Source: JAXMCI01 sp046349435 | GTDB taxonomy: Bacteria; Pseudomonadota; Alphaproteobacteria; Dongiales; Dongiaceae | Reading direction: 5' to 3' | Assembly: GCA_046349435.1 (NCBI GenBank) | Contig: JAXMCI010000016.1 | Coordinates: 62,001 to 126,000, forward strand | DNA: 64,000 bases | Part shown: positions 37,745 to 45,991 of the stretch, piece after piece | Layout of the letters: every line of letters starts with the position of its first letter | Position numbering within the stretch: position 1 is the first letter of the stretch | The notes under the pieces: generated by a model | Told to the model about the DNA's origin: nothing | The model's database searches: none | What the model saw: only the letters and a program-made list of their open reading frames with translations | Translations under genes and position numbers: made by a program

Positions 37745-39549
37745 GCCGCCGGCTCCCGCTCGGTGCGGCCGAGATAGACGTCGCGAACCAGCGCGGAGTG
37801 CGCCACCTCGGCGACGCTGCCGTCGGCCAGCACGCGGCCTTCATGCAGCACGACGATGCGCGTGCTGATCTGCTTGACGAACTCGAAGTCGTGCTCGATC
37901 AGCAGCACCGCGAGATTGCCGCCCGCGACGAGCTGGGTCAGCAGCGCGCCGACCGCCGCGCGCTCCGCCTGGCTCAGGCCGGCGGTGGGCTCGTCCAGCA
38001 CCAGCAGGGTCGGCTCCAGCGCCAGCACCATGGCGAGCTCGAGCGCCTGGCGCTGGCCATGGCTGATGTCGCGGGCGACGCTGTCCCAGAGCGGCGCCAG
38101 GCCGAGCCGCTCGATCACCGCGATGCTGGCGGGCGGCAGGGCGACGGTCGGCTGGCGCCGCCAGAGCGAGGGCATGCGGCCCTTCCAGCTGGCGATGCGC
38201 AGGCACTCGCCGACGGTCAGGCTGTCGAACACGCTGGCGCCCTGGAACTTGCGGCCGATGCCGAGCGCCACCACCGCGTCGGGCGGGCTGCGGCCGATCG
38301 GCCGGCCGCCGACCGCGACGGTGCCGCCGCTGCGCTCGGCGCCGTCGGAGATGCAGCGGACCAGCGAGGTCTTGCCGGCGCCGTTGGGCCCGACGATGCT
38401 GACCAGCTCGCCGCGGCGGACCTCGAGATCGACGCCGGAGAGCGCGTGGAAGCTGCCGTAGCTCTTGCCGACGCCGCGCGCCTCGAGCACCAGCGGGCCC
38501 TCGCCCGGGCTCGCGCCGGGCGCGGCGGCGGCGTAGAGGGCGCGGCCGGAGGCCGCCGCCCGGGCCGGCCCCGGCACCCTTCGACGCGGCGCGAGGCGGA
38601 GCGCCGCCTGACCGAGAGCCGGCAGCAGCCCGCGCGGCAGCAGCAGCACGACCAGGATGAAGGCGAGCCCGAGGGCGCCCTGCCAGTAGAGCGGGATCGT
38701 GGTGCTGAGCTCCGGCGTGGCGGCGTTGACCAGCACCGCCGCCACCACCGGGCCGATGATGGTGCCGCGGCCGCCCAGCGTCACCCAGATCAGCACGTTG
38801 GTCGCCAGCACGATGCCGACCAGCGACGGCGCGACCACGGTGGTGTAGAGGGCGTAGAGCGCCCCGGCCGCAGCCGCCACCGCGTTGCCGCCGGTGAAGA
38901 CCAGGGTCTTCAGGCGCGGCGTGTGGATGCCGAGATAGCGGCAGCGCACCTCATGGTCGCGGACCGCCCGCAGGATCAGCCCGACGTCGCTGCCGACCAC
39001 CGCCAGCGCCAGCACCATGGCGGCGAGGAGCGCGCCGCCGCCCAGCGCGTACCACCAGCCGGCGGAGAGCGAGACGGTGGCGAAGCCGCTGAGCCCGTTG
39101 CTGCCGCCGGTCAGCGCCCCGCCATAGGAGACGGTCTGGCTGAACAGCACGGAGAGGCCGAGCGTGACCAGGGCGATGTAGAACTCGGAGACGCGGATGC
39201 GGCTGTAGAAGGCGAGCCAGCCGATCACCAGGCTGAGCGCGGCGGCGAGCAGGATGGCGACGGCGAAGGCGGCCGGGATCGCCGCGGGGCCGAGCGAGAG
39301 ATGGACGAAGACGGCGCCGACCGCATAGGCGCCGACGCCGAACATCGCCGCCGAGGCGAAGGTGAGGATGCCGGTGTAGCCCCACATCACGTCGGTGGCG
39401 AGCGCCAGGATGGCGAAGAGATAGGCCTGGACCAGCAGGCCCGCCGCATAGGGACCGATGAGCAGGCCCGGCACCCCGATGACGAGCAGCAGGACGAGGG
39501 CCCGGCGGCCGAGGTTGCCGCCGCCCGCCGCCGTGCCGCCTAGCGCCAT
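37741..39549 (-). CDS. Fused ABC transporter permease/ATP-binding protein (LivM-LivG)
   Basis: One 602-residue protein joins two subunits of a Liv-type importer. Residues ~1-320 are a LivM permease with about nine hydrophobic segments and the family block GGRGTIIGPVVAAVLVNA. A short Ala/Pro/Arg linker (~325-350) leads to a LivG ATPase with Walker A GPNGAGKTSL, signature ISHGQRQALELAMVLALEP and Walker B LLVLDEPTAGLSQ. The frame is continuous, so this is a genuine fusion and not a lost stop. Such LivM-LivG fusions occur in some alphaproteobacteria. It lies between livH and livF. Confidence 0.92.
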   Translation of the reverse strand: MALGGTAAGGGNLGRRALVLLLVIGVPGLLIGPYAAGLLVQAYLFAILALATDVMWGYTGILTFASAAMFGVGAYAVGAVFVHLSLGPAAIPAAFAVAILLAAALSLVIGWLAFYSRIRVSEFYIALVTLGLSVLFSQTVSYGGALTGGSNGLSGFATVSLSAGWWYALGGGALLAAMVLALAVVGSDVGLILRAVRDHEVRCRYLGIHTPRLKTLVFTGGNAVAAAAGALYALYTTVVAPSLVGIVLATNVLIWVTLGGRGTIIGPVVAAVLVNAATPELSTTIPLYWQGALGLAFILVVLLLPRGLLPALGQAALRLAPRRRVPGPARAAASGRALYAAAAPGASPGEGPLVLEARGVGKSYGSFHALSGVDLEVRRGELVSIVGPNGAGKTSLVRCISDGAERSGGTVAVGGRPIGRSPPDAVVALGIGRKFQGASVFDSLTVGECLRIASWKGRMPSLWRRQPTVALPPASIAVIERLGLAPLWDSVARDISHGQRQALELAMVLALEPTLLVLDEPTAGLSQAERAAVGALLTQLVAGGNLAVLLIEHDFEFVKQISTRIVVLHEGRVLADGSVAEVAHSALVRDVYLGRTEREPAA

Positions 39550-39570
39550 GGGCGTGCCCCCGCCACCGCC

Positions 39571-40422
39571 TCAGGCCCGGCGCAGCAGGCTGGCCAGCCC
39601 GTCCGGCGCGAAGCGCATCAGCAGGATCGGCAGCGCGATCACCACCAGGCTGCCGACCACCGGGGCGATGTAGTAGGTGGCGAGCGCCTGGCCGGCGGCC
39701 AGCACCAGCGCGCTGATGGCGAGCGCCGGCAGCGAGATCCCCGCCGCCAGCACCACCATGAAGGCGGTGATCACCCAGGGCGTGCCCATGTTGGGGTCGA
39801 CGCTCGACATCGGCACGATCACCGCGCCGGCGAAGGCGGCGAGCGCGCTGCCGACCGCGAAGGTGACGGCGTTGACCCGTCCGGTATCGATGCCGAGCGC
39901 GCGGGCCAGCTCGGGGTTGAGGATGACGGCCCGCGCGATGATCCCGACCTGGGTGAAGCGGGCGACCAGCGCCAGCGCGAGGCCGAGCCCGAGCGCGACC
40001 GCGACGGTGAAGAGGCGATACTGGGAGAGGAAGGCGTCGCCGATCTGCAGCGGGTCGCCGGAGAGCGCCTCCTCCACGTAATGGGCGGAGCGGCCGAAGC
40101 GGTCGGCGACCACCTGGGTGATGACGATCGACAGGCCCCAGGTGGCGAGGATGGTGTCGAGCGGCCGCTTGTAGAGCCGGCGGACCAGCAGCAGCTCGGT
40201 GACGAGGCCGAGCACGAAGCCCGCGGCCGGCGCCAGCAGCAGCGCCCACCAGGGGCTCCAGCCGCGGTCGGAGACGACCACCGCGGCGTAGCCGCCGATG
40301 GTCAGGAAGGCGCCGTGCGCGAGATTGACCACCCCCATGATGCTGAGCACCACGAGGAGGCCGATCGAGACCGCGAAGAAGACGCTGCCGGAGGTGACGA
40401 TGTTGAAGAGCTGCTCGATCAT
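39571..40422 (-). CDS. livH: Branched-chain-type ABC transporter permease
   Basis: This LivH-type inner-membrane permease has 283 residues and about eight hydrophobic helices. The N terminus reads FNIVTSGSVFFAVSIGLLVV and GVVNLAHGAFLTIGGYAA, the usual LivH signature. DTILATWGLSIVITQV and RAVILNPELARALGIDTGRVN follow. It pairs with the permease half of the fused LivM-LivG gene 21 bp downstream. It is preceded by the solute-binding protein gene. Confidence 0.92.
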   Translation of the reverse strand: MIEQLFNIVTSGSVFFAVSIGLLVVLSIMGVVNLAHGAFLTIGGYAAVVVSDRGWSPWWALLLAPAAGFVLGLVTELLLVRRLYKRPLDTILATWGLSIVITQVVADRFGRSAHYVEEALSGDPLQIGDAFLSQYRLFTVAVALGLGLALALVARFTQVGIIARAVILNPELARALGIDTGRVNAVTFAVGSALAAFAGAVIVPMSSVDPNMGTPWVITAFMVVLAAGISLPALAISALVLAAGQALATYYIAPVVGSLVVIALPILLMRFAPDGLASLLRRA

Positions 40423-40486
40423 GCCCCGGCCGGCGGGTCAGAGGCCCCGCCGCCCGCGAGGGGCGGCGGGGCGATGCAAGCTTCGC

Positions 40487-41710
40487 CTACTTCGGCATGC
40501 CGAAGGGCGGCGGCGGGTTGCATTGCTGCGGCGGCACCTGGACGCCGAGCGACTGCACCACCTTGTAGCTGCCCTTGTCGTTCGCCTCGGCGATGTAGAT
40601 CGGCATCGCCGCATGGCGGTCGGCGGTCAGCTGGATGTTGCCCTTGGGCCCGTCGAAGGAGACCTCGGTCAGCGCCTTCAGCACCGCGCTCGTCTCCGTC
40701 GTGCCGGCCTTGTTGACGGCCAGCGCATAGAGATGGACGGTGTCGTAGCTCGGCTCCGACAGGTAGCCCTGTGCCTTGACGTCGCCGCCGAACTTGGCCT
40801 TGAGCGCCTCGATGAACTTCTGGTTGCCGGCGTTGTCGTTGGTCCAGAAGTAGCTCGCCGCCATGTAGGTGCCCTGGGCGGCGCCGCCGACCGCGGCCAG
40901 CGTGCTGTCGTCGAGCGCGATGTTGCCGACCACCTTGATCTGCTTGAACAGCCCGGCGCCGCGCGCCTGCTTGAAGAAGGCGACGTTGTCCGGGCCGCCG
41001 ACCAGCCCGAGGAAGAGCACGTCGGGCTTGGCCTCGCGGATCTTGGTGATCAGCGGCGTGTAGTCGGCCGTGCCGAACGGCGTGAACTCCTCGCCGACCA
41101 CCTCGGCCCCCATGCCGGGCAGCGCCTTCTTCACCATGTCGACGGTGATGCGGGCCCAGTTGTAGTCGGTGGCGAGCAGGAAGAACTTCTTGCCGCCGCC
41201 GCTCTTGTCCTGGAGGAACTTCAGGTAGGCCGGCACCTTCTGCGGCTCGATCTCGCCAGAGACGAAGAGGATCGGCCGGCAGTCGCCGCCCTCGTAGTCG
41301 TTGGCGTAGAGCGCCGGGATGTTGTGCTTCTCGGCGACCGGCAGCACGGCGACGCGCGCCGCCGAGGTCTCGCGGAAGATGAAGGCGTCGACGCCCTCGC
41401 TCGCCAGCTTCTCCCAGACCTGGCGGGCGGTGTTGGGATCGGTGGCGTCGTCGGCCACCTTGAGCACCAGCTTGCCGCCGAGCACGCCGCCCGCGGCATT
41501 GACCTCGTCGGCGGCGAGCTGCGCCGCCTGCAGGCCGGCCTCGCCGAACAGGCTGGCCGGGCCGCTGAGCTCGGTCACGAAGCCGACGGTGGCGCCCTTC
41601 TTGTCCTGGGCCTGGGCCTGCGGGCCGATGGCGACCCATCCGGCCAGCGCCAGCGCCCCCGCCGCGGCCCAGACCGCGGCCCGTCTCGGCATCAACGCAC
41701 GATGTGTCAT
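40487..41710 (-). CDS. Amide/branched-chain-type ABC transporter substrate-binding protein
   Basis: This periplasmic receptor of the Liv-type importer has 407 residues. I start it at ATG 41710; the longer open frame upstream is only the high-GC extension. A signal peptide (RRAAVWAAAGALALAGWVAIGPQAQAQ) precedes the type I binding fold: ATVGFVTELSGPASLFGEAG, VNAAGGVLGGKLVLKVADDAT, and FLLATDYNWARITVDMVKKALPGMGAEVVGEEF. The end is Pro-rich (QVPPQQCNPPPPFGMPK). The fold group includes AmiC/FmdD/UrtA-like receptors for amides and urea. The neighbouring isochorismatase-type amide hydrolase supports such a ligand (inference). Confidence 0.9.
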   Translation of the reverse strand: MTHRALMPRRAAVWAAAGALALAGWVAIGPQAQAQDKKGATVGFVTELSGPASLFGEAGLQAAQLAADEVNAAGGVLGGKLVLKVADDATDPNTARQVWEKLASEGVDAFIFRETSAARVAVLPVAEKHNIPALYANDYEGGDCRPILFVSGEIEPQKVPAYLKFLQDKSGGGKKFFLLATDYNWARITVDMVKKALPGMGAEVVGEEFTPFGTADYTPLITKIREAKPDVLFLGLVGGPDNVAFFKQARGAGLFKQIKVVGNIALDDSTLAAVGGAAQGTYMAASYFWTNDNAGNQKFIEALKAKFGGDVKAQGYLSEPSYDTVHLYALAVNKAGTTETSAVLKALTEVSFDGPKGNIQLTADRHAAMPIYIAEANDKGSYKVVQSLGVQVPPQQCNPPPPFGMPK

Positions 41711-41754
41711 GGCCTTATCGTCTCCCACGCTAGCAGGCCCGGGCTGTCCCGGTC

Positions 41755-42450
41755 CTAGGAACGGGCGTGCACGACCCGGGTGCCGCCCTGGATCTCGTGA
41801 ATGACCTCGTCGGTCGAGCGGACCACGCAATAGACGCCGTTGAGGATCTCCAGCGCCAGGCGCTGATGCTCCTCGCTCATCGCGGCGCAGGCGTCGGACA
41901 CCAGGATGACGTTGTAGCCGCGGTCGCCGGCGTCGCGCACGGCGGTCTCGACGCAGTAGTTGGTGACCACCCCGGTCATGATCAGGGTGTCGATCCCGAG
42001 GTTGCGCAGCAGCTGGTCGATGGCGGTCGAGTTGAAAACGCCCGAGGCGCCCTTGGAGATCACCAGCTCGTTGGGCAGCGGCTTGACCTCGTCGAGGATC
42101 TCGCTCTCGCGCGAGCCGGCCGGCGCCATCAGGTTGATCCGCTTGTGCTCCAGGCTGACCTCGCGGCAGTCCTTGACCAGCGAGGCGATGCGCGGATAGA
42201 CCGGCTCGATGCCGGCCGCGCGGCTGGCCGCGAGCAGGCGCTGGGTGTTGGGGATCACCACCTCGTCGAGCTGCTTGAAGTAGTAGTCGTACTTGGCCGT
42301 GACGCCCTGCTTCTTGGCGTCGGCCCCCATGCCGTAGTCGCGATGGGCGTCGAGATACTGCATGTCGATGACGAGCAGCGCCGTCCGCTTCGGCACGATG
42401 GGAAAATCGAAGGACGGGAAGACGGCGTCGAACACTTCCGACCGGGTCAT
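41755..42450 (-). CDS. Isochorismatase-family cysteine hydrolase
   Basis: This is a 231-residue hydrolase of the isochorismatase/nicotinamidase fold. The catalytic triad is visible: Asp in LLVIDMQYLD, Lys in VISKGASGVFNST and Cys in GVVTNYCVETAVRDA, with the cis-peptide GVVTN before it. Family members cut amides such as carbamoylsarcosine, biuret or ureidoacrylate. It begins the operon with the Liv transporter (45 bp to the receptor gene), so it probably hydrolyses the imported compound or a derivative. A -35/-10 pair lies ~110 bp upstream. Confidence 0.9.
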   Translation of the reverse strand: MTRSEVFDAVFPSFDFPIVPKRTALLVIDMQYLDAHRDYGMGADAKKQGVTAKYDYYFKQLDEVVIPNTQRLLAASRAAGIEPVYPRIASLVKDCREVSLEHKRINLMAPAGSRESEILDEVKPLPNELVISKGASGVFNSTAIDQLLRNLGIDTLIMTGVVTNYCVETAVRDAGDRGYNVILVSDACAAMSEEHQRLALEILNGVYCVVRSTDEVIHEIQGGTRVVHARS

Positions 42451-42560
42451 GGCGTTCTCCTGGACGTGGCGGGCAGCCGCGCGTAGGCCGCCGGGGATGC
42501 GCCCGGGCGCCGACCTCGCGCGGCAGTTTCCCCGACCGCACGACTTGTCTTAATATTCGA

Positions 42561-42589
42561 AGTATGCAGGCCTCCGGGGGAGCGGTCAA
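42561..42589 (-). promoter_or_regulatory. Candidate promoter for the isochorismatase-Liv operon
   Basis: On the minus strand TTGACC (42589-42584) and CATACT (42566-42561) are 17 bp apart. They lie in the AT-richest patch of the divergent region (ACTTCGAATATTAAGACAAG), ~110 bp upstream of the hydrolase start. The same patch could serve the divergent amidohydrolase gene. Confidence 0.45.
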
Positions 42590-42640
42590 CGACCGCCGCC
42601 ACCCCGGAGCCGCCCCACCAGACGGCGCCCGCGGATTGCC

Positions 42641-43882
42641 ATGGCCGACCTTCTCCTGACCAACTTCGCCCTGCTCGACCCCCGCAACGACGACCTCGCC
42701 CGGGGCGGCGCCCTGCTCGTCCGCGGCAATCGCATCGCCAGCCTGGAGGCCGGCGCCGACGCGCCCGGCGCCGAGCGGATCGACCTCGGCGGCCGCACCC
42801 TGATGCCCGGCCTGATCGACTGCCACGTCCACATCATGGCGAGCCACGTCCGCTTCGGGCTGGCGGCCTCGATGCACATCCCCGCCTCGCTGGTCACGGC
42901 GCATGCCGCGCGGCAGATGCGCGCCATGCTCGAGCGCGGCTTCACCACGGTGCGCGACGCCGGCGGCGCCGATCTCGGCCACCGGCTGGCCGTCGAGCAG
43001 GGCCTGTTCGCCGGGCCGCGCCTCTTCATCTCCGGCCGGGCGATCAGCCAGACCGGCGGCCACGGCGATTTCCGCGAGCGGGTCGACCATGCCGAGCCCT
43101 GCGCCTGCGCCCATGTCTTCAACGGCATCGGCCGGGTCGCCGACGGTGTCCCGGCGGTGCGCCACGCGGCGCGCGACGAGATCCGGCTGGGCGCCGACCA
43201 GATCAAGGTGATGGCCTCGGGCGGCGTCGCCTCGGTCGCCGACCCCATCCACTTCCTGCAGTACTCGGCCGAGGAGCTCGAGGCGCTGGTCGACGAGGCG
43301 CGGCGGGCCGGCACCTACGTCATGGCGCACGCCTACACCGCGGCGGCGATCGCCCGCTGCGTCGAGTGCGGCGTGCGCACCATCGAGCACGGCAACCTGC
43401 TCGACGAGCCCACCGCCCGCGCCATGGCGGCGCGCGGCGCCTATCTCGTGCCGACGCTGTCGACCTACTACGCGCTGGCCAAGTACGGGGCCGAGCTGGG
43501 CTTCCCGGAGGACGGGCTGGCCAAGCTGAAGAACGTGCTGGCCGGCGGCACCCGCTCGCTCGAGATCGCCCAGGCCGCCGGGGTGAAGATCGCCTTCGGC
43601 ACCGACCTGCTGGGCGAGCTGCAGGCCCACCAATCCGGCGAGTTCGGCATCCGCGCCGAGGCGATGAGCATGATCGAGATCATCCGCAGCGCGACGCTGG
43701 TCGGCGCCGAGGTGCTGGGCCGCGCCGGCCAGCTCGGCACGGTCGAGCCAGGCGCGCTCGCCGACCTCATCGCGGTCGATGGCGACCCGCTGCGCGAGCC
43801 CGGGCTGATGCAGGAAGGCGCGGCCAAGGTCGCGCTGGTGATCAAGGACGGGGCGGTGCTGAAGGACCGGATCCGCGGCTGA
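42641..43882 (+). CDS. Amidohydrolase-family metal-dependent hydrolase
   Basis: This 413-residue TIM-barrel hydrolase of the imidazolonepropionase/prolidase-like amidohydrolases starts at ATG 42641. The metal-binding IDCHVHIM (HxH) sits at the end of strand 1, with GFTTVRDAGGAD, the bridging Lys region QIKVMASGGV, the His residues of MAHAYT and IEHGN, and the Asp of FGTDLLGEL. The C-terminal GTVEPGALADLIAVDGDPL closes the small beta domain. It is divergent from the isochorismatase-Liv operon (190 bp) and probably part of the same catabolic path (inference). The substrate is unknown. Confidence 0.9.
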   Translation: MADLLLTNFALLDPRNDDLARGGALLVRGNRIASLEAGADAPGAERIDLGGRTLMPGLIDCHVHIMASHVRFGLAASMHIPASLVTAHAARQMRAMLERGFTTVRDAGGADLGHRLAVEQGLFAGPRLFISGRAISQTGGHGDFRERVDHAEPCACAHVFNGIGRVADGVPAVRHAARDEIRLGADQIKVMASGGVASVADPIHFLQYSAEELEALVDEARRAGTYVMAHAYTAAAIARCVECGVRTIEHGNLLDEPTARAMAARGAYLVPTLSTYYALAKYGAELGFPEDGLAKLKNVLAGGTRSLEIAQAAGVKIAFGTDLLGELQAHQSGEFGIRAEAMSMIEIIRSATLVGAEVLGRAGQLGTVEPGALADLIAVDGDPLREPGLMQEGAAKVALVIKDGAVLKDRIRG

Positions 43883-44003
43883 GCCGGGCGGCCCGGTGCG
43901 GCGGCATGCCGGTTTGGCGGCCGGCGGCCGGCCGGTGTAGGCTTGGCCGGCGGACCCGTCGGCACGGCCGGCAGGCTCCGCTGCGCAGCCCGGGAGAAGC
44001 TCG

Positions 44004-44540
44004 ATGAGGATTGCCGGCGCGATCGTCCTGCTGGTCGCCCTGCTGGGGCTCGGCGGCGTCGCCGCTGCTGCCGACAGCGCGGTCGGCCCGCAGGCGTTCT
44101 ACGGCCGCTACAAGGGGACCGCCGTCACCCAGGACCCGAACGCGGCCAGCTACGGCTTCGGGGACCGCGACCTGGACGTCGAGATCGGCCCGGCGGAGAA
44201 TGGCGGCTTCTTCGTCGCCTGGACGACGGTCATCCACCCGCTGAGCGGCAAGGAGCCGGCCCGGAGCAGCGCGCGCGTCACCTTCGAGCCGAGCCCGCGG
44301 CCGGGCATCTATGCCGGGCACTGGGCGCCCGACATGGCGAAGGGCATCGCCTGGGCCGCGATCGCCGGCAAGGTGCTGCGGATCCGGCTGCTGACCATCC
44401 TCGACGACGGCACCTACGAGATCCAGAGCTACGACCGGGCGCTCGACGCGCACGGCCTGACGCTGCTGTTCAGAAGCGACCGCGACGGCACCACGGTGAA
44501 GATGGTGAGCGCCCTGCTGGAGAAGCAAGGCGCGCAGTAG
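44004..44540 (+). CDS. Secreted protein of unknown function
   Basis: This is a 178-residue protein with a clear signal peptide (IAGAIVLLVALLGLGGVAAAA). The mature part reads FYGRYKGTAVTQDPNAASYGFGDRDLDVEIGPAENGGFFVAWTTVI, then VTFEPSPRPGIYAGHWAPDMAKGIAWAAIAGKVLRIRLLTILDDG and YDRALDAHGLTLLFRSDRDGTTVK. The pattern of short strands suggests a lipocalin- or beta-barrel-like fold, but I do not recognise the family. It stands alone between two other genes and looks intact. Confidence 0.75.
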   Translation: MRIAGAIVLLVALLGLGGVAAAADSAVGPQAFYGRYKGTAVTQDPNAASYGFGDRDLDVEIGPAENGGFFVAWTTVIHPLSGKEPARSSARVTFEPSPRPGIYAGHWAPDMAKGIAWAAIAGKVLRIRLLTILDDGTYEIQSYDRALDAHGLTLLFRSDRDGTTVKMVSALLEKQGAQ

Positions 44541-44562
44541 GACGGGCGCGGCCCGGCGCGGA

Positions 44563-44592
44563 CTGGATCCCCGGCGCAAGGCCGGGGATGAC
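44563..44592. repeat. Half copy of the GGATCCCGGC hairpin repeat
   Basis: TGGATCCCCGGCGCAAGGCC continues to GGGGATGACA and forms a CCCCGGC/GCCGGGG-type hairpin. This is one arm of the longer inverted repeat at 16095-16173. It lies between two convergent genes and may end both transcripts. Confidence 0.6.
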
Positions 44593-44615
44593 AAGTGCGA
44601 GAACGGGGGCAGCGT

Positions 44616-45341
44616 TCAGCGCGCGCGGTCCTGCTCGACGCTGTCGGCGAGCGCGCGGAGCAGCGTGGCGCCGTCGCCGCGCCAGGCGCTGCCATGCATG
44701 CAGGCCAGCGTCTGCGGCTGCAGGGCGGCCAGCCGCTCGAGCATCGGCCGGGTGTCGGGGGCATGGGCGAAGTAGTCGAATCCGCGGCGGAAAGCCTCGC
44801 TCGGCCCCAGGATGTCGCTCTCGGTCAGCGCCGCGCCGCCGGAGCCGCCCTGGGTGAAGAGGTCGCCGCAGAGCAGGGTCCGGGTGGTCTCCTCCCAGAG
44901 GACGCCGCACTCCCAGGCGTGCGGCAGATGCGGCGTGGAGAGCCAGGTCACGCGGTGCCAGCCCAGCCCGACCCCCTCGCCGTCATCGAGCGCGCGCGGC
45001 GGCCGGTCCGCATAGTCGCCGACCGAGACCATGGCGGCGATCTGGCCGCAGAGCGGCGCCGCTTCCGGCGCGGCGGCGAGCAGCTGGTTGAGGCCGCCGC
45101 ACTCGTCGGCCTCGAAATGCGAGAAGGAGACGTGGCGCAGGCGGTGCAGCGGCATGACCCGCCCGATCGCCGCGGCGACCACGGGGAAGAGCCGGCGCGG
45201 CCCGGTGTGGAAGAGCAGCGGCTCGTCGTCCTCGATCAGGTACTGGTTGAAGGAGAAGGCCCCGCCCGGAATCTCGACCGGAATGGAGATCCGGTAGATG
45301 CGGTCGGCGATCTCATCGACGGCGGCCTGCGGCTCGGTCAT
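44616..45341 (-). CDS. MBL-fold protein of the diiron (ODP) type
   Basis: This is a 241-residue metallo-beta-lactamase-fold protein. Instead of HxHxDH it has HFEADE (FSHFEADECGGLNQLL), the HxExD pattern of oxygen-binding diiron proteins such as the core of flavodiiron enzymes. Further ligands appear in TPHLPHAWECGVLWEE and TLLCGDLF, and the C-terminal His is in LACMHGSAWRG. There is no flavodoxin domain, so it is a stand-alone form, perhaps reacting with O2, NO or peroxides (inference). It is divergent from the RidA gene. Confidence 0.85.
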   Translation of the reverse strand: MTEPQAAVDEIADRIYRISIPVEIPGGAFSFNQYLIEDDEPLLFHTGPRRLFPVVAAAIGRVMPLHRLRHVSFSHFEADECGGLNQLLAAAPEAAPLCGQIAAMVSVGDYADRPPRALDDGEGVGLGWHRVTWLSTPHLPHAWECGVLWEETTRTLLCGDLFTQGGSGGAALTESDILGPSEAFRRGFDYFAHAPDTRPMLERLAALQPQTLACMHGSAWRGDGATLLRALADSVEQDRAR

Positions 45342-45448
45342 GGCGGGTCCTCTCGACGGGCGGGCCTGATGCTCAGCGACGGGGTGACGCCCGGCAGCCC
45401 CGTCGCTATGCTCGCCCCCTTTGCCGCGACTGCAACGGAGAAACGGAC

Positions 45449-45922
45449 ATGGCCGGAAGGATCGATCAGCGCCTGGCGGAACTCAAGATCGAGCTGCCCA
45501 AGGCGGCGACCCCGGTGGCCAACTACGTGCCGGTGGTGATCGCCGGCGGGCTCGCCTTCGTCGCCGGCCAGGTCACGGTGTGGAACGGCGAGTTCCGCTA
45601 TGTCGGCAAGCTCGGCAAGGCCTACACGGTCGAGGACGGCCAGAAGGCGGCGCGGCTCTGCGCGCTCAACGTGCTGGCGCAGCTGCGCAACGCGCTCGGC
45701 GGCGACCTCGACCGGGTGAAGCGCTGCGTGCGGCTCTGCGTCTACGTCAACTCGGCCGACGACTTCACCGAGCAGCCGAAGGTCGCCAACGGCGCGTCCG
45801 ACGTCATGGTCGAGGTGTTCGGCGATGCCGGCCGGCATGCGCGCACGGCGATCGGCACCAACGTGCTGCCGCTCGACCTCGCCGTCGAGGTGGACGCGGT
45901 GTTCGAGGTCAGCGGCGCCTAG
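45449..45922 (+). CDS. RidA/YjgF/UK114-family protein
   Basis: This 157-residue protein of the RidA family, which includes enamine/imine deaminases, starts at ATG 45449. Conserved blocks are LAFVAGQV, GKAYTVEDGQKAARLCALNVLAQL, CVYVNSADDFTEQPKVANGASDVMVEVFG and GRHARTAIGTNVLPLDLAVEVDAVFEV. The Arg of HARTAIG corresponds to the substrate-carboxylate arginine of RidA. It is divergent from the MBL gene and upstream of the LacI regulator (69 bp). Any part in amine chemistry of the following operon is speculation. Confidence 0.88.
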   Translation: MAGRIDQRLAELKIELPKAATPVANYVPVVIAGGLAFVAGQVTVWNGEFRYVGKLGKAYTVEDGQKAARLCALNVLAQLRNALGGDLDRVKRCVRLCVYVNSADDFTEQPKVANGASDVMVEVFGDAGRHARTAIGTNVLPLDLAVEVDAVFEVSGA

Positions 45923-45991
45923 CACCGGGCCGGGGGTGCCGGGGCCCGGTCACGGCGAGCGGCCCCTCGAACCGGCCGGAGCGAACCTGGG

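Noticed and set aside
41711..43633. Extension of the receptor gene into a 1,048-codon protein
   Set aside because: The extension runs antisense through the amidohydrolase and across the isochorismatase gene, both well supported; the receptor's signal peptide starts at 41710.
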